43,236 nucleotides of DNA from Gammaproteobacteria bacterium. Lineage in GTDB: Bacteria > Pseudomonadota > Gammaproteobacteria > Pseudomonadales > Azotimanducaceae. Made by a program: the position numbers and the translations under genes. The stretch is taken from the NCBI GenBank assembly GCA_026709365.1, contig JAPOTD010000076.1, positions 6,385 to 49,620 of the forward strand. The letters run 5' to 3'. A model generated the notes under the pieces. It saw only the letters and a list, made by a program, of their open reading frames with translations. It searched no databases and had not been told where the DNA came from. Positions within the stretch are counted from its first letter, which is position 1. The number at the start of each line of letters is the position of its first letter. Shown here piece by piece: positions 1 through 8,934 of this stretch.

Positions 1-6
1 GGGCGG

Positions 7-65
7 TCAGAGCCTATTTGGAATCAAATCTGAATTTCAGCTCGGCACATATCTGAACCCGTGCA
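7..65 (+). repeat. Degenerate copies of intergenic module A
   Basis: Two stretches, about 7-25 and 38-64, resemble the conserved first module of the composite intergenic repeat seen later in the window (for example at 17495 and 26257). The shared pattern is CAGA.GCCTATxxGGAAT in the first and a GCACATATCTGAACCCG-type end in the second. They are diverged and carry no B or C hairpin. The rest of the first 103 bases shows nothing else I can identify. Confidence 0.35.
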
Positions 66-103
66 TGGCATAGGCATCAATGCGAACGCCGATCAAGGCG
101 ACC

Positions 104-472
104 TCAGTTCCCGCCGTCAGCCGGCTCGTCAAAGTCCAGCCAGCCCACCTGGTAGCCGGGCGGGAGGGATTCATTGCGCTCAAGGCGTCCGGCGAAGGAC
201 TTCAGATCCTCAATGATCATGAGCAGGTAAGGGTCGCTGGCGGGCCGGACGATGTCGGTGAGCAGCAGCAGCTGCTCGACGCACCACCAGAACACGTCTT
301 CGCCCGGCAGCACCGGGCGGCGCGGCGGCATGACTTCGACTTGCTCCTCGTCATCAAGAACCCGGCTTAGGAACTCCATGACTTCGGCATTGCCCTGCAC
401 GGCGGGCGAGGCGCTCCTCAGGGTCTCGATCAGCTGCGGCTTGTGCCGCTCCATTAGTTCCTGGGCGTCCAT
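104..472 (-). CDS. Hypothetical acidic protein, 122 aa
   Basis: I do not recognise this family. It is a small, acidic, soluble-looking protein without a signal peptide or obvious membrane segment. It starts MDAQELMERHKPQL, has a hydrophobic patch (FWWCVEQLLLLTDIV) in the middle and an acidic C-terminus (WLDFDEPADGGN). I chose the ATG at 472 over an in-frame start 33 bases upstream because a GGAG ribosome-binding site precedes it at suitable spacing. It is transcribed away from the epoxide hydrolase gene, with about 180 bases between the two starts. Its function is unknown. Confidence 0.55.
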   Translation of the reverse strand: MDAQELMERHKPQLIETLRSASPAVQGNAEVMEFLSRVLDDEEQVEVMPPRRPVLPGEDVFWWCVEQLLLLTDIVRPASDPYLLMIIEDLKSFAGRLERNESLPPGYQVGWLDFDEPADGGN

Positions 473-540
473 GGGGGATTCTCCATTGGCTGTTTGGAGC
501 CTCAATTATCGAAGGAAACAGGAGCAGGGGAAGTCGATTT

Positions 541-608
541 CGCTGCACATCCTGTGCGACTTTCGCCACTCCTGCACCATTCCTGCACCCTGCACCACTC
601 TTGCGCCA
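541..608. repeat. Short imperfect CCTGCACC-type repeats upstream of epoxide hydrolase
   Basis: The divergent intergenic region holds several imperfect copies of a CTCCTGCACCA-like unit (about 557-608). They lie between the hypothetical gene and the epoxide hydrolase start. They could be binding sites for a regulator of either gene or simple sequence slippage; nothing here decides between these. Confidence 0.3.
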
Positions 609-649
609 TACTTGGCCCTCAACCGTCCGACACAGGAGCAACAGCGCCC

Positions 650-1798
650 ATGACCACCATCGAACCCTTCGCCATCGACGTGCCGGCTGCGGACATCGAC
701 AGCCTCAAGAGCCGCTTGGCCGCAACCCGCTGGCCGGAAGCCGAAACGCCGGACGACTGGAGCCAGGGCGTTCCGCTCGCCTACGCGCAGGAATTCTGCA
801 GCTACTGGGCCGAGAGCTACGACTGGTCCGCCCGACAGGCCTTGATGAATCGCTTCGCCCAGTTCAGGACCACAGTGCAGGATCTGAAGATCCACTTCAT
901 TCACCATCGAAGCCCGTCTCCCGAAGCCCGGCCGTTGCTGATCACCCACGGCTGGCCGGGATCGGTGGTGGAGTTCCACAAGGTCATCGAGCCGCTGGCG
1001 GACCCCGCTGCCCACGGCGGCGACCCGGCCGATGCCTTCCACGTCATCTGCCCCTCCCTGCCCGGCTACGGCTTCTCCGGCAAGCCCGCAGCCACCGGCT
1101 GGGGGGTGGAGAAAATCGCCTCGGCCTGGGACCAACTGATGGTCCGTCTGGGCTATGACAGCTACTTTGCCCAAGGCGGCGACTGGGGGGCGGCGGTCAC
1201 CACCGCCATCGGCATCCAGAACCTGGGCCGCTGCGTCGGCATTCACCTCAACATGCCCTTCGCAGCGCCCACCGCCGAAGCCCTGGCCAATCCAGGCGCT
1301 CGGGACAAGCTGGCGCTGGAGGGCGCCAACTACTATCAGGAATGGGATTCCGGCTACTCGAAGCAGCAGAGCACCCGGCCGCAAACACTCGGCTACGGTC
1401 TGGTCGATTCGCCCGCCGGGCAGGCCATGTGGATTTTGGAGAAGTTCTGGGCGTGGACGGATTGCGACGGCCATCCGGAAAACGCGCTCAGCCGCGATGA
1501 GCTGATCGACAACATCATGGTCTATTGGCTCAACGGCGCCGGCGCCTCCTCCGCCCGCCTCTACTGGGAGAGCTTCGGCAAGGCCTTCTCCGGCGGCGAC
1601 GGCGAGACCGTGGCGGTGCCCACTGGCTGCAGCATCTTTCCCAAGGAGATCATTCCGACGCCCCGGTCCTGGGCGCAAGTTCGCTACCCGAACATCGTCC
1701 ATTGGAACGAACTCGACCGCGGCGGCCACTTCGCCGCCTTCGAGCAGCCGGCGCTGTTCGTTGACGAGGTGCGCAGCGCCTTGCGCGCGATGCCGTAG
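650..1798 (+). CDS. Epoxide hydrolase (alpha/beta hydrolase with EHN domain), 382 aa
   Basis: Predicted to hydrolyse an epoxide to a vicinal diol in the cytoplasm. The N-terminal ~110 residues match the EHN domain of microsomal-type epoxide hydrolases (IEPFAIDVP, RLAATRWPE). The alpha/beta-hydrolase core carries HGWPG (residues 100-104, oxyanion-hole motif), the nucleophile-elbow GGDWG with Asp178, and the catalytic-His region GGHFAAFE (His360). The length is typical of the bacterial family. The ATG at 650 is used because an AGGAG lies just upstream and homology begins there; the open frame runs upstream without a credible start. The gene is convergent with the RND pump gene (stops about 25 bases apart). 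The substrate cannot be told from sequence. Confidence 0.88.
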   Translation: MTTIEPFAIDVPAADIDSLKSRLAATRWPEAETPDDWSQGVPLAYAQEFCSYWAESYDWSARQALMNRFAQFRTTVQDLKIHFIHHRSPSPEARPLLITHGWPGSVVEFHKVIEPLADPAAHGGDPADAFHVICPSLPGYGFSGKPAATGWGVEKIASAWDQLMVRLGYDSYFAQGGDWGAAVTTAIGIQNLGRCVGIHLNMPFAAPTAEALANPGARDKLALEGANYYQEWDSGYSKQQSTRPQTLGYGLVDSPAGQAMWILEKFWAWTDCDGHPENALSRDELIDNIMVYWLNGAGASSARLYWESFGKAFSGGDGETVAVPTGCSIFPKEIIPTPRSWAQVRYPNIVHWNELDRGGHFAAFEQPALFVDEVRSALRAMP

Positions 1799-1823
1799 GG
1801 CGCCGCCGCCCGAATCCGTCCGG

Positions 1824-4800
1824 TCAAGCCGCCCGGGAGGGCGGCTGCGCGATGCGCTTGCCAAGCGCGATGCGGTAGAAGACCGGCACGGCCAGCAACG
1901 TCAGCAGCGTGGCGAAGGCGAGCCCGCCCATGATGCAAACCGCCATCTCCCGGAAGAATGGATCGGCCAGCAGCGGAGCCATGCCGGCGATGGTGGTGCC
2001 GGCGGCGAGCATGACCGGGCGCAGGCGGCTGACCGCGCCCTGAACCATGGTTTGCAAGGTCGCCTCGCCCTCGCCCAGGCGCTTGTCAATTTCGTCGATC
2101 AGCACGATGCAGTTCTTGATCAGCATGCCGGAGAGGCTCAGAAAGCCCAGGAATGCGGGAAAGGTGAAGGACAGATCGGTGGCCAACAGGCCGAGCACGA
2201 CGCCGCAGACCGTCATGGGCACCGACAGCCAGATCACCACGGCCTCCCTGATGCGGCCAAACATCAAAATGGTGATCAGCAGCATCACCCCAAAGGCCAT
2301 GGGGATTTTCGGCAGCAGGATGCGGTAGGCGTCCTGGTTGGAGTCGTGTTCGCCGCCCCATTGCAGCCGGTAGCCGGGCGGCAAGGCGATGGCCTCAACC
2401 AGCGGGCGAACCGAGGCGAAGGTGCGGCTCACGTTCAGGCCCGGCTGCGGATTGGCCTGGGCTTGAATCGTCCTGATTCGGTCGCGGCGAAAGATGATGG
2501 CATCCTCGGCCACGAGGTCAAAGGACGAAACCACTTGGCGCATGGGAATGTAGCGCTGCTGGGACTGGCTCCACACCAATCGGTCCGGCAGGCTGGCGAT
2601 GTCGGCGCGTTCCGCCTTCGGCGCCCGGGCGATGATCGGGATCATCTTCTCATTCTCGCGATACAGCCCGATCTCCACCCCGAAGGTTGCGTAGGCCAAA
2701 GCCACTGAGACGTCGCGGCGGGTGACGCCGGCGAGACGCGCCCGCGCCTCGTCGTAACGGGGCGTGATCTGCAGCGCCGGTTGGCGCCAATCGGTGCGGC
2801 GTTCAATGAGGCCCTGCTGAAAGTAGATGGCCAGCGCCCGGTCGGCCAAGGCGCGCAGAACCTGGGCGTCGGGTCCGAAGAAGCGGGCTTCGATCTTGGC
2901 GTCGCCGCCCGGCGTGAACTCCGCCCGGCTCACCTCCACCGCGGCGTCCGGGCGCAACTCGCCCAAGCGGCGCCGCGTCTGGGCCATCACGGCATCCATC
3001 CTGCGCACGTCGGCGACCCGCACCACCAGCTGGGCGTAGGCCGAGTTGGGCTGCTCCGGCTGCATGATGGCCGTGAAGCGCGGCGCCCCCCGGCCGATGA
3101 AGCTGCTGACCGAGACCACCTCCGGGTCGGCCACCAAGGCCTCCTCCAGCCTTTCGACGTCGGCGGCGGTGGTGAGGATGTCGGTACCCTCGACGAGTCG
3201 GTAGTCCACGTAGAAAAGCGGTGCGTTGGTGGTCGGGAAAAACCCCTGCTTGACGAACTGGGCGCCCCATAGGCAGGCGGCCAAAATGGCCAGGATGGCG
3301 AACGTGGCCAACCAAGCCCGACGCAGCCCAAAGGCCAGCAGGCGCCGATAGGGAGCATAGGCCCATCCTGAATAGAGAGCCTCCTCGGATTGCCCTGGCC
3401 GGGCCTTGAGCAGGCGGCTGCCGAGCAGGGGCACCACGGTGATGGCCAACACCCAGCTGAGCAGCAGGGCAATGGCGACCACGTAGAACAACGAACGCAG
3501 GAAGTGGCCGCCGTTGTCGTCCGTCAGGCTGATCGGCCCAAAGGCCACAATGCCGATGACGGTCGCGCCGAGCAGGGTGAACTGGGTGCGCCTTGCGGAG
3601 CGGGCCGCCGCCTCCGCTGGGCTCAAGCCCTTGCCGACGCCAATCACCATGCCCTCCGCCACCACAATGCCGTTGTCCACCAGCATGCCCATGGCGATCA
3701 TCAACGCGCCCAAGGAAATGCGCTGCAGCTCGATGCCGAGCGCGGCCATCGCGCACAGGGTGCCGAGCACGGTCAAAAGCAGCACGGCGCCGACCACGGC
3801 GCCGGCCCGCCAACCCATGAAGAGGCACAGGGCCAAAACCACGGTGGCGACCGACAGCGCCAGGTTCCGGAGAAACGCCTTGATGGCCTCATCGACCACC
3901 TGATGCTGGGCATAGACGGTCGCAGCGGTGACGCCCAACGGAAGTTCGCTGAGCAGGGCCTGCATGCGGGCATCGACGGCGCGTCCCACCTTCACCACGT
4001 TTTCCTCGGGGATGACCGAGACGCCGACGATGAACACCCGCTCGCCGTTGTGGCGGATGATCGCCGATGGCGCCTCGACCGGCTCCCGCGACAGGTTGGC
4101 GATGTCCGTCAGGCGCACGATCTCGCTGGAGCCCGGGCGGCCGAGGCGCATGTCACGCACCGCTGAGGCGCTGTCGAAGGCCGTCTGCGGGGCAATGCGC
4201 AGCCGACGGCCCTCAAAGGCGATCGAGCCGGCCGGGGTGATGTCGTTCTCGGTGCCAATGCCGGAAAACAGCGCATCCATCGGCAGGCCGAGCCGGCCCA
4301 GCCGAGCCTGTCCCACCTCGACGAAGACCGCTTCCTCGGGCTCGCCCCCGGCCTGCGCCTTGGCGACGCCGGGAACCGACTTCAGCACCGTGGCGATGCG
4401 CTTGGAGATGTCCTGGACGTCAGCGGCGGCGTAGCCCGGCGCCGAAACGGCGTAGAGGATGCCGTAGATGTCGCTGTAGTCGTCCTCAACCAAGGGCGTC
4501 TCAGCCCCTGGAGGGAGCAGGCTTGCCGCTTCATTGACCCGCCGCCGCAGCTCGTCGAAGATCTGCTGGGTCTCCGCGATGCTGTACTCCTCCTTGATTT
4601 CCACCTGAACCTCGGACTTGCCCGCGACCGACTTCGACACCATCTCCTCAAGGTAGGGCAGCTCCTGCAAGGCGGCTTCCACCACGTCGGTGACCTCCTG
4701 CTCCACTTCCCGGGCCGATGCGCCCGGATACTCCGTCAGCACCAAGGCCATCTTGACGGGAAACGCCGGATCCTCGAGCCGTCCCACGCGGTCGATGCCC

Positions 4801-4925
4801 ACGATGCCGCCAATCAGGCAGGCGAGGATCAGCAGCCAGGGATAGAGCGGGCGCTCAATCGAGAGCCGGGCGATGTTCCATTCCCGCCGGGCCGGCCGGC
4901 GCGGCGGTGCGGCATCCTCCGCCAC
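1824..4925 (-). CDS. RND efflux pump, inner-membrane permease subunit, 1033 aa
   Basis: Proton-driven RND transporter of the inner membrane, probably exporting hydrophobic or amphiphilic compounds with its adaptor. The length (1033 aa) is normal. The first membrane helix follows the RPLYPWLLILACLIGG segment. Two periplasmic loops and two sets of membrane helices are evident. The TM4 region reads GMLVDNGIVVAEG, where many RND pumps have VDDAIVV, so one of the two acidic residues is Asn, as in some RND subfamilies. A GTG start at 4925 overlaps the TAG stop of the adaptor gene by one base, indicating translational coupling; the open frame extends 27 codons further upstream inside the adaptor gene. 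It is the last gene of a four-gene unit. No outer-membrane channel gene is nearby. Confidence 0.9.
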   Translation of the reverse strand: MAEDAAPPRRPARREWNIARLSIERPLYPWLLILACLIGGIVGIDRVGRLEDPAFPVKMALVLTEYPGASAREVEQEVTDVVEAALQELPYLEEMVSKSVAGKSEVQVEIKEEYSIAETQQIFDELRRRVNEAASLLPPGAETPLVEDDYSDIYGILYAVSAPGYAAADVQDISKRIATVLKSVPGVAKAQAGGEPEEAVFVEVGQARLGRLGLPMDALFSGIGTENDITPAGSIAFEGRRLRIAPQTAFDSASAVRDMRLGRPGSSEIVRLTDIANLSREPVEAPSAIIRHNGERVFIVGVSVIPEENVVKVGRAVDARMQALLSELPLGVTAATVYAQHQVVDEAIKAFLRNLALSVATVVLALCLFMGWRAGAVVGAVLLLTVLGTLCAMAALGIELQRISLGALMIAMGMLVDNGIVVAEGMVIGVGKGLSPAEAAARSARRTQFTLLGATVIGIVAFGPISLTDDNGGHFLRSLFYVVAIALLLSWVLAITVVPLLGSRLLKARPGQSEEALYSGWAYAPYRRLLAFGLRRAWLATFAILAILAACLWGAQFVKQGFFPTTNAPLFYVDYRLVEGTDILTTAADVERLEEALVADPEVVSVSSFIGRGAPRFTAIMQPEQPNSAYAQLVVRVADVRRMDAVMAQTRRRLGELRPDAAVEVSRAEFTPGGDAKIEARFFGPDAQVLRALADRALAIYFQQGLIERRTDWRQPALQITPRYDEARARLAGVTRRDVSVALAYATFGVEIGLYRENEKMIPIIARAPKAERADIASLPDRLVWSQSQQRYIPMRQVVSSFDLVAEDAIIFRRDRIRTIQAQANPQPGLNVSRTFASVRPLVEAIALPPGYRLQWGGEHDSNQDAYRILLPKIPMAFGVMLLITILMFGRIREAVVIWLSVPMTVCGVVLGLLATDLSFTFPAFLGFLSLSGMLIKNCIVLIDEIDKRLGEGEATLQTMVQGAVSRLRPVMLAAGTTIAGMAPLLADPFFREMAVCIMGGLAFATLLTLLAVPVFYRIALGKRIAQPPSRAA

Positions 4926-6010
4926 TATGTGCCGACGGGCGAATCGTTCATGGGGCGAACGCGCATGCCCTCCTGCAGTTGATTGGCGCCGGTGGAAACC
5001 ACCCACTCACCGCCCTGCAGCCCGGACCTGACGGGCACGCCATAGGCGGCCGGCGGGCCGACTTGCACCGCCTGCTTGCGCACCGCTTGGGTCTGCGGGT
5101 CGTGCAGCCAGACGAAGAAGTCCTTGTCCGGCCCGCTGACCAAGGCGCTGGCCGGGATCCATGCCGCCACCGCATCCGCCGCCGAGCGCAGGGCCACGCG
5201 CACCGTGGCGGTCATGCCCGGCAGGATGTTGTACTCAGCCGGCCGCTGCATGGTGAACGAGACCTCATAGGTCTGGGCCACCGCATCCGCCTCGCCGCGG
5301 TTTTCCCGGAAGGTCAACGGAAACCGCTGCTCCGGGGCGAAGGGGAAGCTGGCGTCAATGCTGACCACGTGCTCGGTGCGCACGGTGACCAGCAACTGCT
5401 CCGGCACGCCGGCCACCACTTGCAGCTCGTGCAGGTCATTGAGCCGCATCACCTTGTCCATGGCCCCCAGTTGCACGAAGTTATCGACATAGCGATGCGC
5501 CACGTAGGCATCAAAGGGCGCGTTGATGCGGCTCTTGGCCAAGGATTCACGCCGTTGCGCCAGCCGCACCTGCTGCAGCCGGTGCATGGAGCGGGCATCC
5601 TCGACCAGGGAGGCGGCGATGCCGCGCTGCGCCAGCAGCCGGCGCTTGCGCTCCCAATCCTGCCGCGCCAGTTCGACCTCCAGCTCCGCCTCCCGCACGG
5701 CCAAGCGGAAGTCAGTCGGATCGAGCGCGGCGACCAACTGGCCGCGCTCAACGGTCTGGCCTTCCAGAACCGGCAGTTCCGCCAGGACCCCATCGACTTC
5801 AAATGACACGTCGATCGACTGCGCAGCCTCCACCCGGGCGACGAACTCATGGGCCGTAACGCCTCCCGCCGCTTCCACCCTGATCACTTTGGCAGGACGC
5901 AGGGACTGTTCCGCAACCACCGTCTCGGCTGGGTTGCCGCAGCCGCCCAGCAGCAGGGCTGCGGCCAGCAGCGCGAGTGCTGACGGGCCAAGGGGTGTGC
6001 GGTGGGGCAT
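4925..6010 (-). CDS. RND efflux periplasmic adaptor subunit (HlyD/MFP family), lipoprotein, 361 aa
   Basis: Membrane-fusion protein linking the RND pump to an outer-membrane channel. The N-terminus is a lipoprotein signal with lipobox LLGGC (Cys24), predicting lipid anchoring in the periplasm. A lipoyl-like half motif (VSFEVDGVLAELPVLEGQTVERGQLVAALDP) comes next. It is followed by an alpha-hairpin rich in Glu/Arg (ELEVELARQDWERKRRLLAQ) and beta-barrel segments, as expected for the family. It starts with ATG at 6010, overlapping the TAA of the upstream acyl-CoA dehydrogenase (TAATG). Its stop overlaps the GTG of the pump gene. The tight overlaps imply co-transcription with both neighbours. Confidence 0.9.
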   Translation of the reverse strand: MPHRTPLGPSALALLAAALLLGGCGNPAETVVAEQSLRPAKVIRVEAAGGVTAHEFVARVEAAQSIDVSFEVDGVLAELPVLEGQTVERGQLVAALDPTDFRLAVREAELEVELARQDWERKRRLLAQRGIAASLVEDARSMHRLQQVRLAQRRESLAKSRINAPFDAYVAHRYVDNFVQLGAMDKVMRLNDLHELQVVAGVPEQLLVTVRTEHVVSIDASFPFAPEQRFPLTFRENRGEADAVAQTYEVSFTMQRPAEYNILPGMTATVRVALRSAADAVAAWIPASALVSGPDKDFFVWLHDPQTQAVRKQAVQVGPPAAYGVPVRSGLQGGEWVVSTGANQLQEGMRVRPMNDSPVGT

Positions 6011-7275
6011 TAGTGCGGGCCGCGGTTGGTGGCGACGTCCCGAAAGGGGCCTTGGTCGAACCTAGGCTCCTTGGGCAGGCCGAGAACGCGCTCGGCGATG
6101 ATGTTGCGCTGAATCTCGTCGGTGCCGCCGGCAATGGAGACCGCCGGCACGGACAGCAGTATCTCAGCGATCAGGCCATTCTCGGGGCCATCCTCACCGG
6201 CCAGCAACGCATCGACGCCAGCGATCATGGTATGGACCCGTGCCGCCAAGCGGGCCACGTGGCTGGCGGCCAGCTTGCCGAGCGAGCCTTCCGGCCCCTG
6301 CGTCTGGCCGTGCCGCTGGGCGGCCCTGGCGCGGCGGGCGGTCCATTCGGCGGTGCTGGACACAATGAGCAGGCGCGCCAACTCCTGGCGCACGGCGGGA
6401 TCGCGGATGCGGCCGCTGGCCACCGCCCTCGGCAGCGCGAGATCAACCCGTCCGGCGCGTTGCGGATACCACTTGTAGGGCGCCAACGCCGTCGCCGACT
6501 CCTGGGCCTCCTCGGCGTAGATGGTCCCTTGCCGTGGCGGCGCCTCCACGTCAGCCCGCCCGGACCGCAGCCCGTCGGCACGGCGGCGCTCGTGGGCCAA
6601 GGTGGTCATGGCGACCTTCCAGCCTTGGCCCAGTTGGCCGACCAAGTGCTCGGCCTTGACCTCGGCGTCGTTGAAGAACACTTGGTTGAAGGACGCATGG
6701 CCGTTCATCTGCTTGAGCGGCCGCACCTCGACGCCGGGCTGGCGCATGTCGATGACGAAGTAGCTCAAGCCTTGGTGCTTGGGCGCATCCCAGTCCGTGC
6801 GCGCCAACAGCAGGCCCCAATGGGCGTGGTGGGCGCTGGTGGTCCAAACCTTCTGGCCGTTGACGGTCCAGCGCTGGCCGTCAAATGCGGCGCGAGTCAG
6901 CGCCCCGGCCAGGTCGGAGCCGCTGCCCGGCTCACTGAACAATTGGCACCAAACGTCCTCGCCGGTCAGGATTCGACGCAGGAATTGCGCCTTTTGGGCT
7001 GCACTGCCGTGCTCCAGCAAGGTAGCCGCAGCCAGCAGCCGAATGCCGCCCGTGGCTACGCCCACTGCGCCGCAGCGGGCGAACTCCCGTTCGACTACCC
7101 GAGTCAGCGCCGCGGACAGCCCCCGGCCGTGCCAGTCCGTCGGCCAGTCCGGCGCGCCCCAACCGGAGTCCACCAGTTGGGTGCGCCATTCGACCAATCC
7201 GGCATTGGGATCCCAGTGGTCGTTCAACCACGCCCTGACCTCGTCGCGAACGGCCGCTTCGGCGGATGCGCTCAC
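6010..7275 (-). CDS. Acyl-CoA dehydrogenase family protein (second of a pair), 421 aa
   Basis: FAD-dependent acyl-CoA dehydrogenase, introducing an alpha-beta double bond into an acyl-CoA thioester. Family features visible are CQLFSEPGSGSDLAG in the middle domain, the GQKVWTTSAHHAHWGLLLART segment, and the C-terminal SIAGGTDEIQRNIIAERVLGLP signature. The GTG start overlaps the preceding gene's TGA (GTGA). Adjacent genes for two diverged acyl-CoA dehydrogenases are known from steroid and side-chain catabolism, where they form alpha2beta2 complexes. I infer the same arrangement here. The electron acceptor would be ETF, not encoded in the window. Confidence 0.88.
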   Translation of the reverse strand: MSASAEAAVRDEVRAWLNDHWDPNAGLVEWRTQLVDSGWGAPDWPTDWHGRGLSAALTRVVEREFARCGAVGVATGGIRLLAAATLLEHGSAAQKAQFLRRILTGEDVWCQLFSEPGSGSDLAGALTRAAFDGQRWTVNGQKVWTTSAHHAHWGLLLARTDWDAPKHQGLSYFVIDMRQPGVEVRPLKQMNGHASFNQVFFNDAEVKAEHLVGQLGQGWKVAMTTLAHERRRADGLRSGRADVEAPPRQGTIYAEEAQESATALAPYKWYPQRAGRVDLALPRAVASGRIRDPAVRQELARLLIVSSTAEWTARRARAAQRHGQTQGPEGSLGKLAASHVARLAARVHTMIAGVDALLAGEDGPENGLIAEILLSVPAVSIAGGTDEIQRNIIAERVLGLPKEPRFDQGPFRDVATNRGPH

Positions 7276-8447
7276 GCCACGGCCTCAGCCGGCGGCGATG
7301 TGGATTCACGGCCCTCAAGGCAGGCGATCATTCGCTCGCGATGCCATGCCGGGTCGCCCAGCAGCACTTCGGAACTCTTGGCGCGCTTGTACCAAAGCTG
7401 GGTGTCCTGATCCCAAGTGAAGCCAATGCCGCCGTGCAGTTGAATGGCCTCGACGGCGGCCTGCAGGTAGGCCTCGCTGGCGGCCGCCTTGGCCAAACTG
7501 GCCTCGTAGGCGAACTCATCGGGATTGGCATCAGCCAATTGGGCGGCGTGATAGGCCGCCGACTTCATCAACTCGACTTGCAGCAGCAGTTCCGCGCAAC
7601 GGTGCTTGATGGCTTGAAACGAGGCGACGGCGCGGCCGAACTGCACGCGCAGCTTGATGTACTCAAGGGTGTCCTCCAGCAGCCGCTGCGCGCCGCCCGC
7701 CATTTCGTTGGCGAGCGCAATGGCGCCGATGTCCAAGGTTTCGGCCAAGGCCGGCCCAGCCTCGCCCAAGCCGCCGAGCAGCTCCGCCGGCACGTCCTCA
7801 AAGTCGATCCTGGCCAACGGGCGCGTTGGATCCAAAACCTGCAAGCGCCGACGGCGCACGCCCGGCGCGTCTCCCGCAACCGCGAACAGCGACAGCCCTG
7901 CCAAGCCACGCCGGCCATCCGTTCGGGCCGCGACCAGCAGCAGGTCCGCGTTGCAGCCATCCACCACATAGTCCTTGCGGCCGGCGAGCGAATGCCGGCC
8001 ATCCGCAGCGACGGCCCGCATGGCAATGGACTCCATGCCCGGCTCGCCGCCCGGCTCGGCATACGCCAACGCCGCCAGGGTCTCGCCGCTGGCGATGCCC
8101 GGCAGCCAGCGGCGCTTCTGGGCTTCGCTGCCGGTTCGGCACAAGGCGTTGGCCGCGAGCACCGCCGAAGCCAGATAGGGCGCGCAAAGGAGCGCGCGGC
8201 CCATTTCCTCCATCGCCAGCCCCAACTCCACCAAGCCGAAGCCGCTCCCCCCGTAGCGTTCCGGGATCATCAACCCAGTGAGTCCGAGTTCGTCCGCCAT
8301 GCGCCGCCAGACCGCCCGATCGAATCCCGGTTCGCTGTCCATCAGGCGGCGCACCTCCGAGGCCGGGGAGGCCGCGGCCATGAAGCGCCGCAGCACGTCG
8401 CGAAACTGGCGCTGCTCTTCGGTGAAGTGAAACTGAACGTCCGGCAT
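7272..8447 (-). CDS. Acyl-CoA dehydrogenase family protein (first of a pair), 391 aa
   Basis: A second acyl-CoA dehydrogenase paralog, shorter than the first and diverged from it. It has the N-terminal helical domain (FHFTEEQRQFRDVLRRFM) and the common MIPERYGGSGFGLVELGLAMEEMGR segment. Near the C-terminus are the FAD-contacting QFGRAVASFQAIKHRCAELL region and LHGGIGFTWDQDTQLWYKRA. It is the promoter-proximal gene of the unit ACAD-ACAD-adaptor-RND. Its ATG at 8447 lies only 15 bases from the 3' end of tRNA-Ala on the same strand, so the unit may be co-transcribed with or processed from the tRNA. The substrate is unknown. Confidence 0.88.
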   Translation of the reverse strand: MPDVQFHFTEEQRQFRDVLRRFMAAASPASEVRRLMDSEPGFDRAVWRRMADELGLTGLMIPERYGGSGFGLVELGLAMEEMGRALLCAPYLASAVLAANALCRTGSEAQKRRWLPGIASGETLAALAYAEPGGEPGMESIAMRAVAADGRHSLAGRKDYVVDGCNADLLLVAARTDGRRGLAGLSLFAVAGDAPGVRRRRLQVLDPTRPLARIDFEDVPAELLGGLGEAGPALAETLDIGAIALANEMAGGAQRLLEDTLEYIKLRVQFGRAVASFQAIKHRCAELLLQVELMKSAAYHAAQLADANPDEFAYEASLAKAAASEAYLQAAVEAIQLHGGIGFTWDQDTQLWYKRAKSSEVLLGDPAWHRERMIACLEGRESTSPPAEAVA

Positions 8448-8462
8448 GCTTGGCTGTGAAGG

Positions 8463-8538
<76 letters not shown>

Positions 8539-8594
8539 ACGGCAGGAAGCGGGAGAGGCGGAATGCTACGGGGGCGGTCTGCGGCTGTCAATGC

Positions 8595-8609
8595 GCCCGC
8601 TTTGCGGGC
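8595..8609. repeat. Isolated C hairpin of the composite repeat
   Basis: GCCCGC-TTT-GCGGGC, with one more G+C-rich flank on each side. It is the same hairpin as the C module at 17562-17580 and 39603-39615. It stands alone between tRNA-Ala and the HigA-type gene. Confidence 0.5.
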
Positions 8610-8624
8610 CAGCGCGTCGATTCA

Positions 8625-8879
8625 ATGCTGAATCCGCCGCACTTGGGCGAATTGATCCGCGAAAGCATGGACGACACGGGCTGGAGCGTCACCGAGACGG
8701 CGGGACGGCTTGGCTGCGAGCGCGGCACGCTGGCGCGCCTGCTGAACGGCAAGGCGGGCGTATCGGCGAACATGGCGCTGGCGCTGGAAGACATCGGTTG
8801 GGGCACCGCCGATCACTGGATGCGTATGCAGGCCAGCTACGAGCTTGCGCAGGCGCGACGCGATCGGACGGCTGCGTGA
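8625..8879 (+). CDS. HigA-family antitoxin/XRE-type DNA-binding protein, 84 aa
   Basis: Small helix-turn-helix protein of the HigA (VapI-like) addiction-module antitoxin family. It begins NPPHLGELIRESMDD, the usual HigA entry. The helix-turn-helix follows (SVTETAGRLGCERGTLARLLNGKAGVS), then ALALEDIGWGTADHWMRMQASYELAQAR, matching the family to its end. HigA normally sits downstream of the HigB toxin gene and represses the pair. Here the 85 bases upstream contain only the end of tRNA-Ala and a repeat hairpin, so no HigB is present. It may be an orphan regulator or the remnant of a lost pair. The next gene is convergent. Confidence 0.82.
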   Translation: MLNPPHLGELIRESMDDTGWSVTETAGRLGCERGTLARLLNGKAGVSANMALALEDIGWGTADHWMRMQASYELAQARRDRTAA

Positions 8880-8934
8880 GCATGGCTCCGGTTCACTCCC
8901 CCAAACCGGCCGGGAGTGTTGGCTTGCGGGCTGA

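Noticed and set aside
5977-7410. 477-codon plus-strand open frame opposite an acyl-CoA dehydrogenase, and similar long frames at 11259-12329, 13162-14712, 15428-16636 and 1761-2708
   Set aside because: All mirror well-supported minus-strand genes and show the amino-acid bias of antisense high-GC frames.
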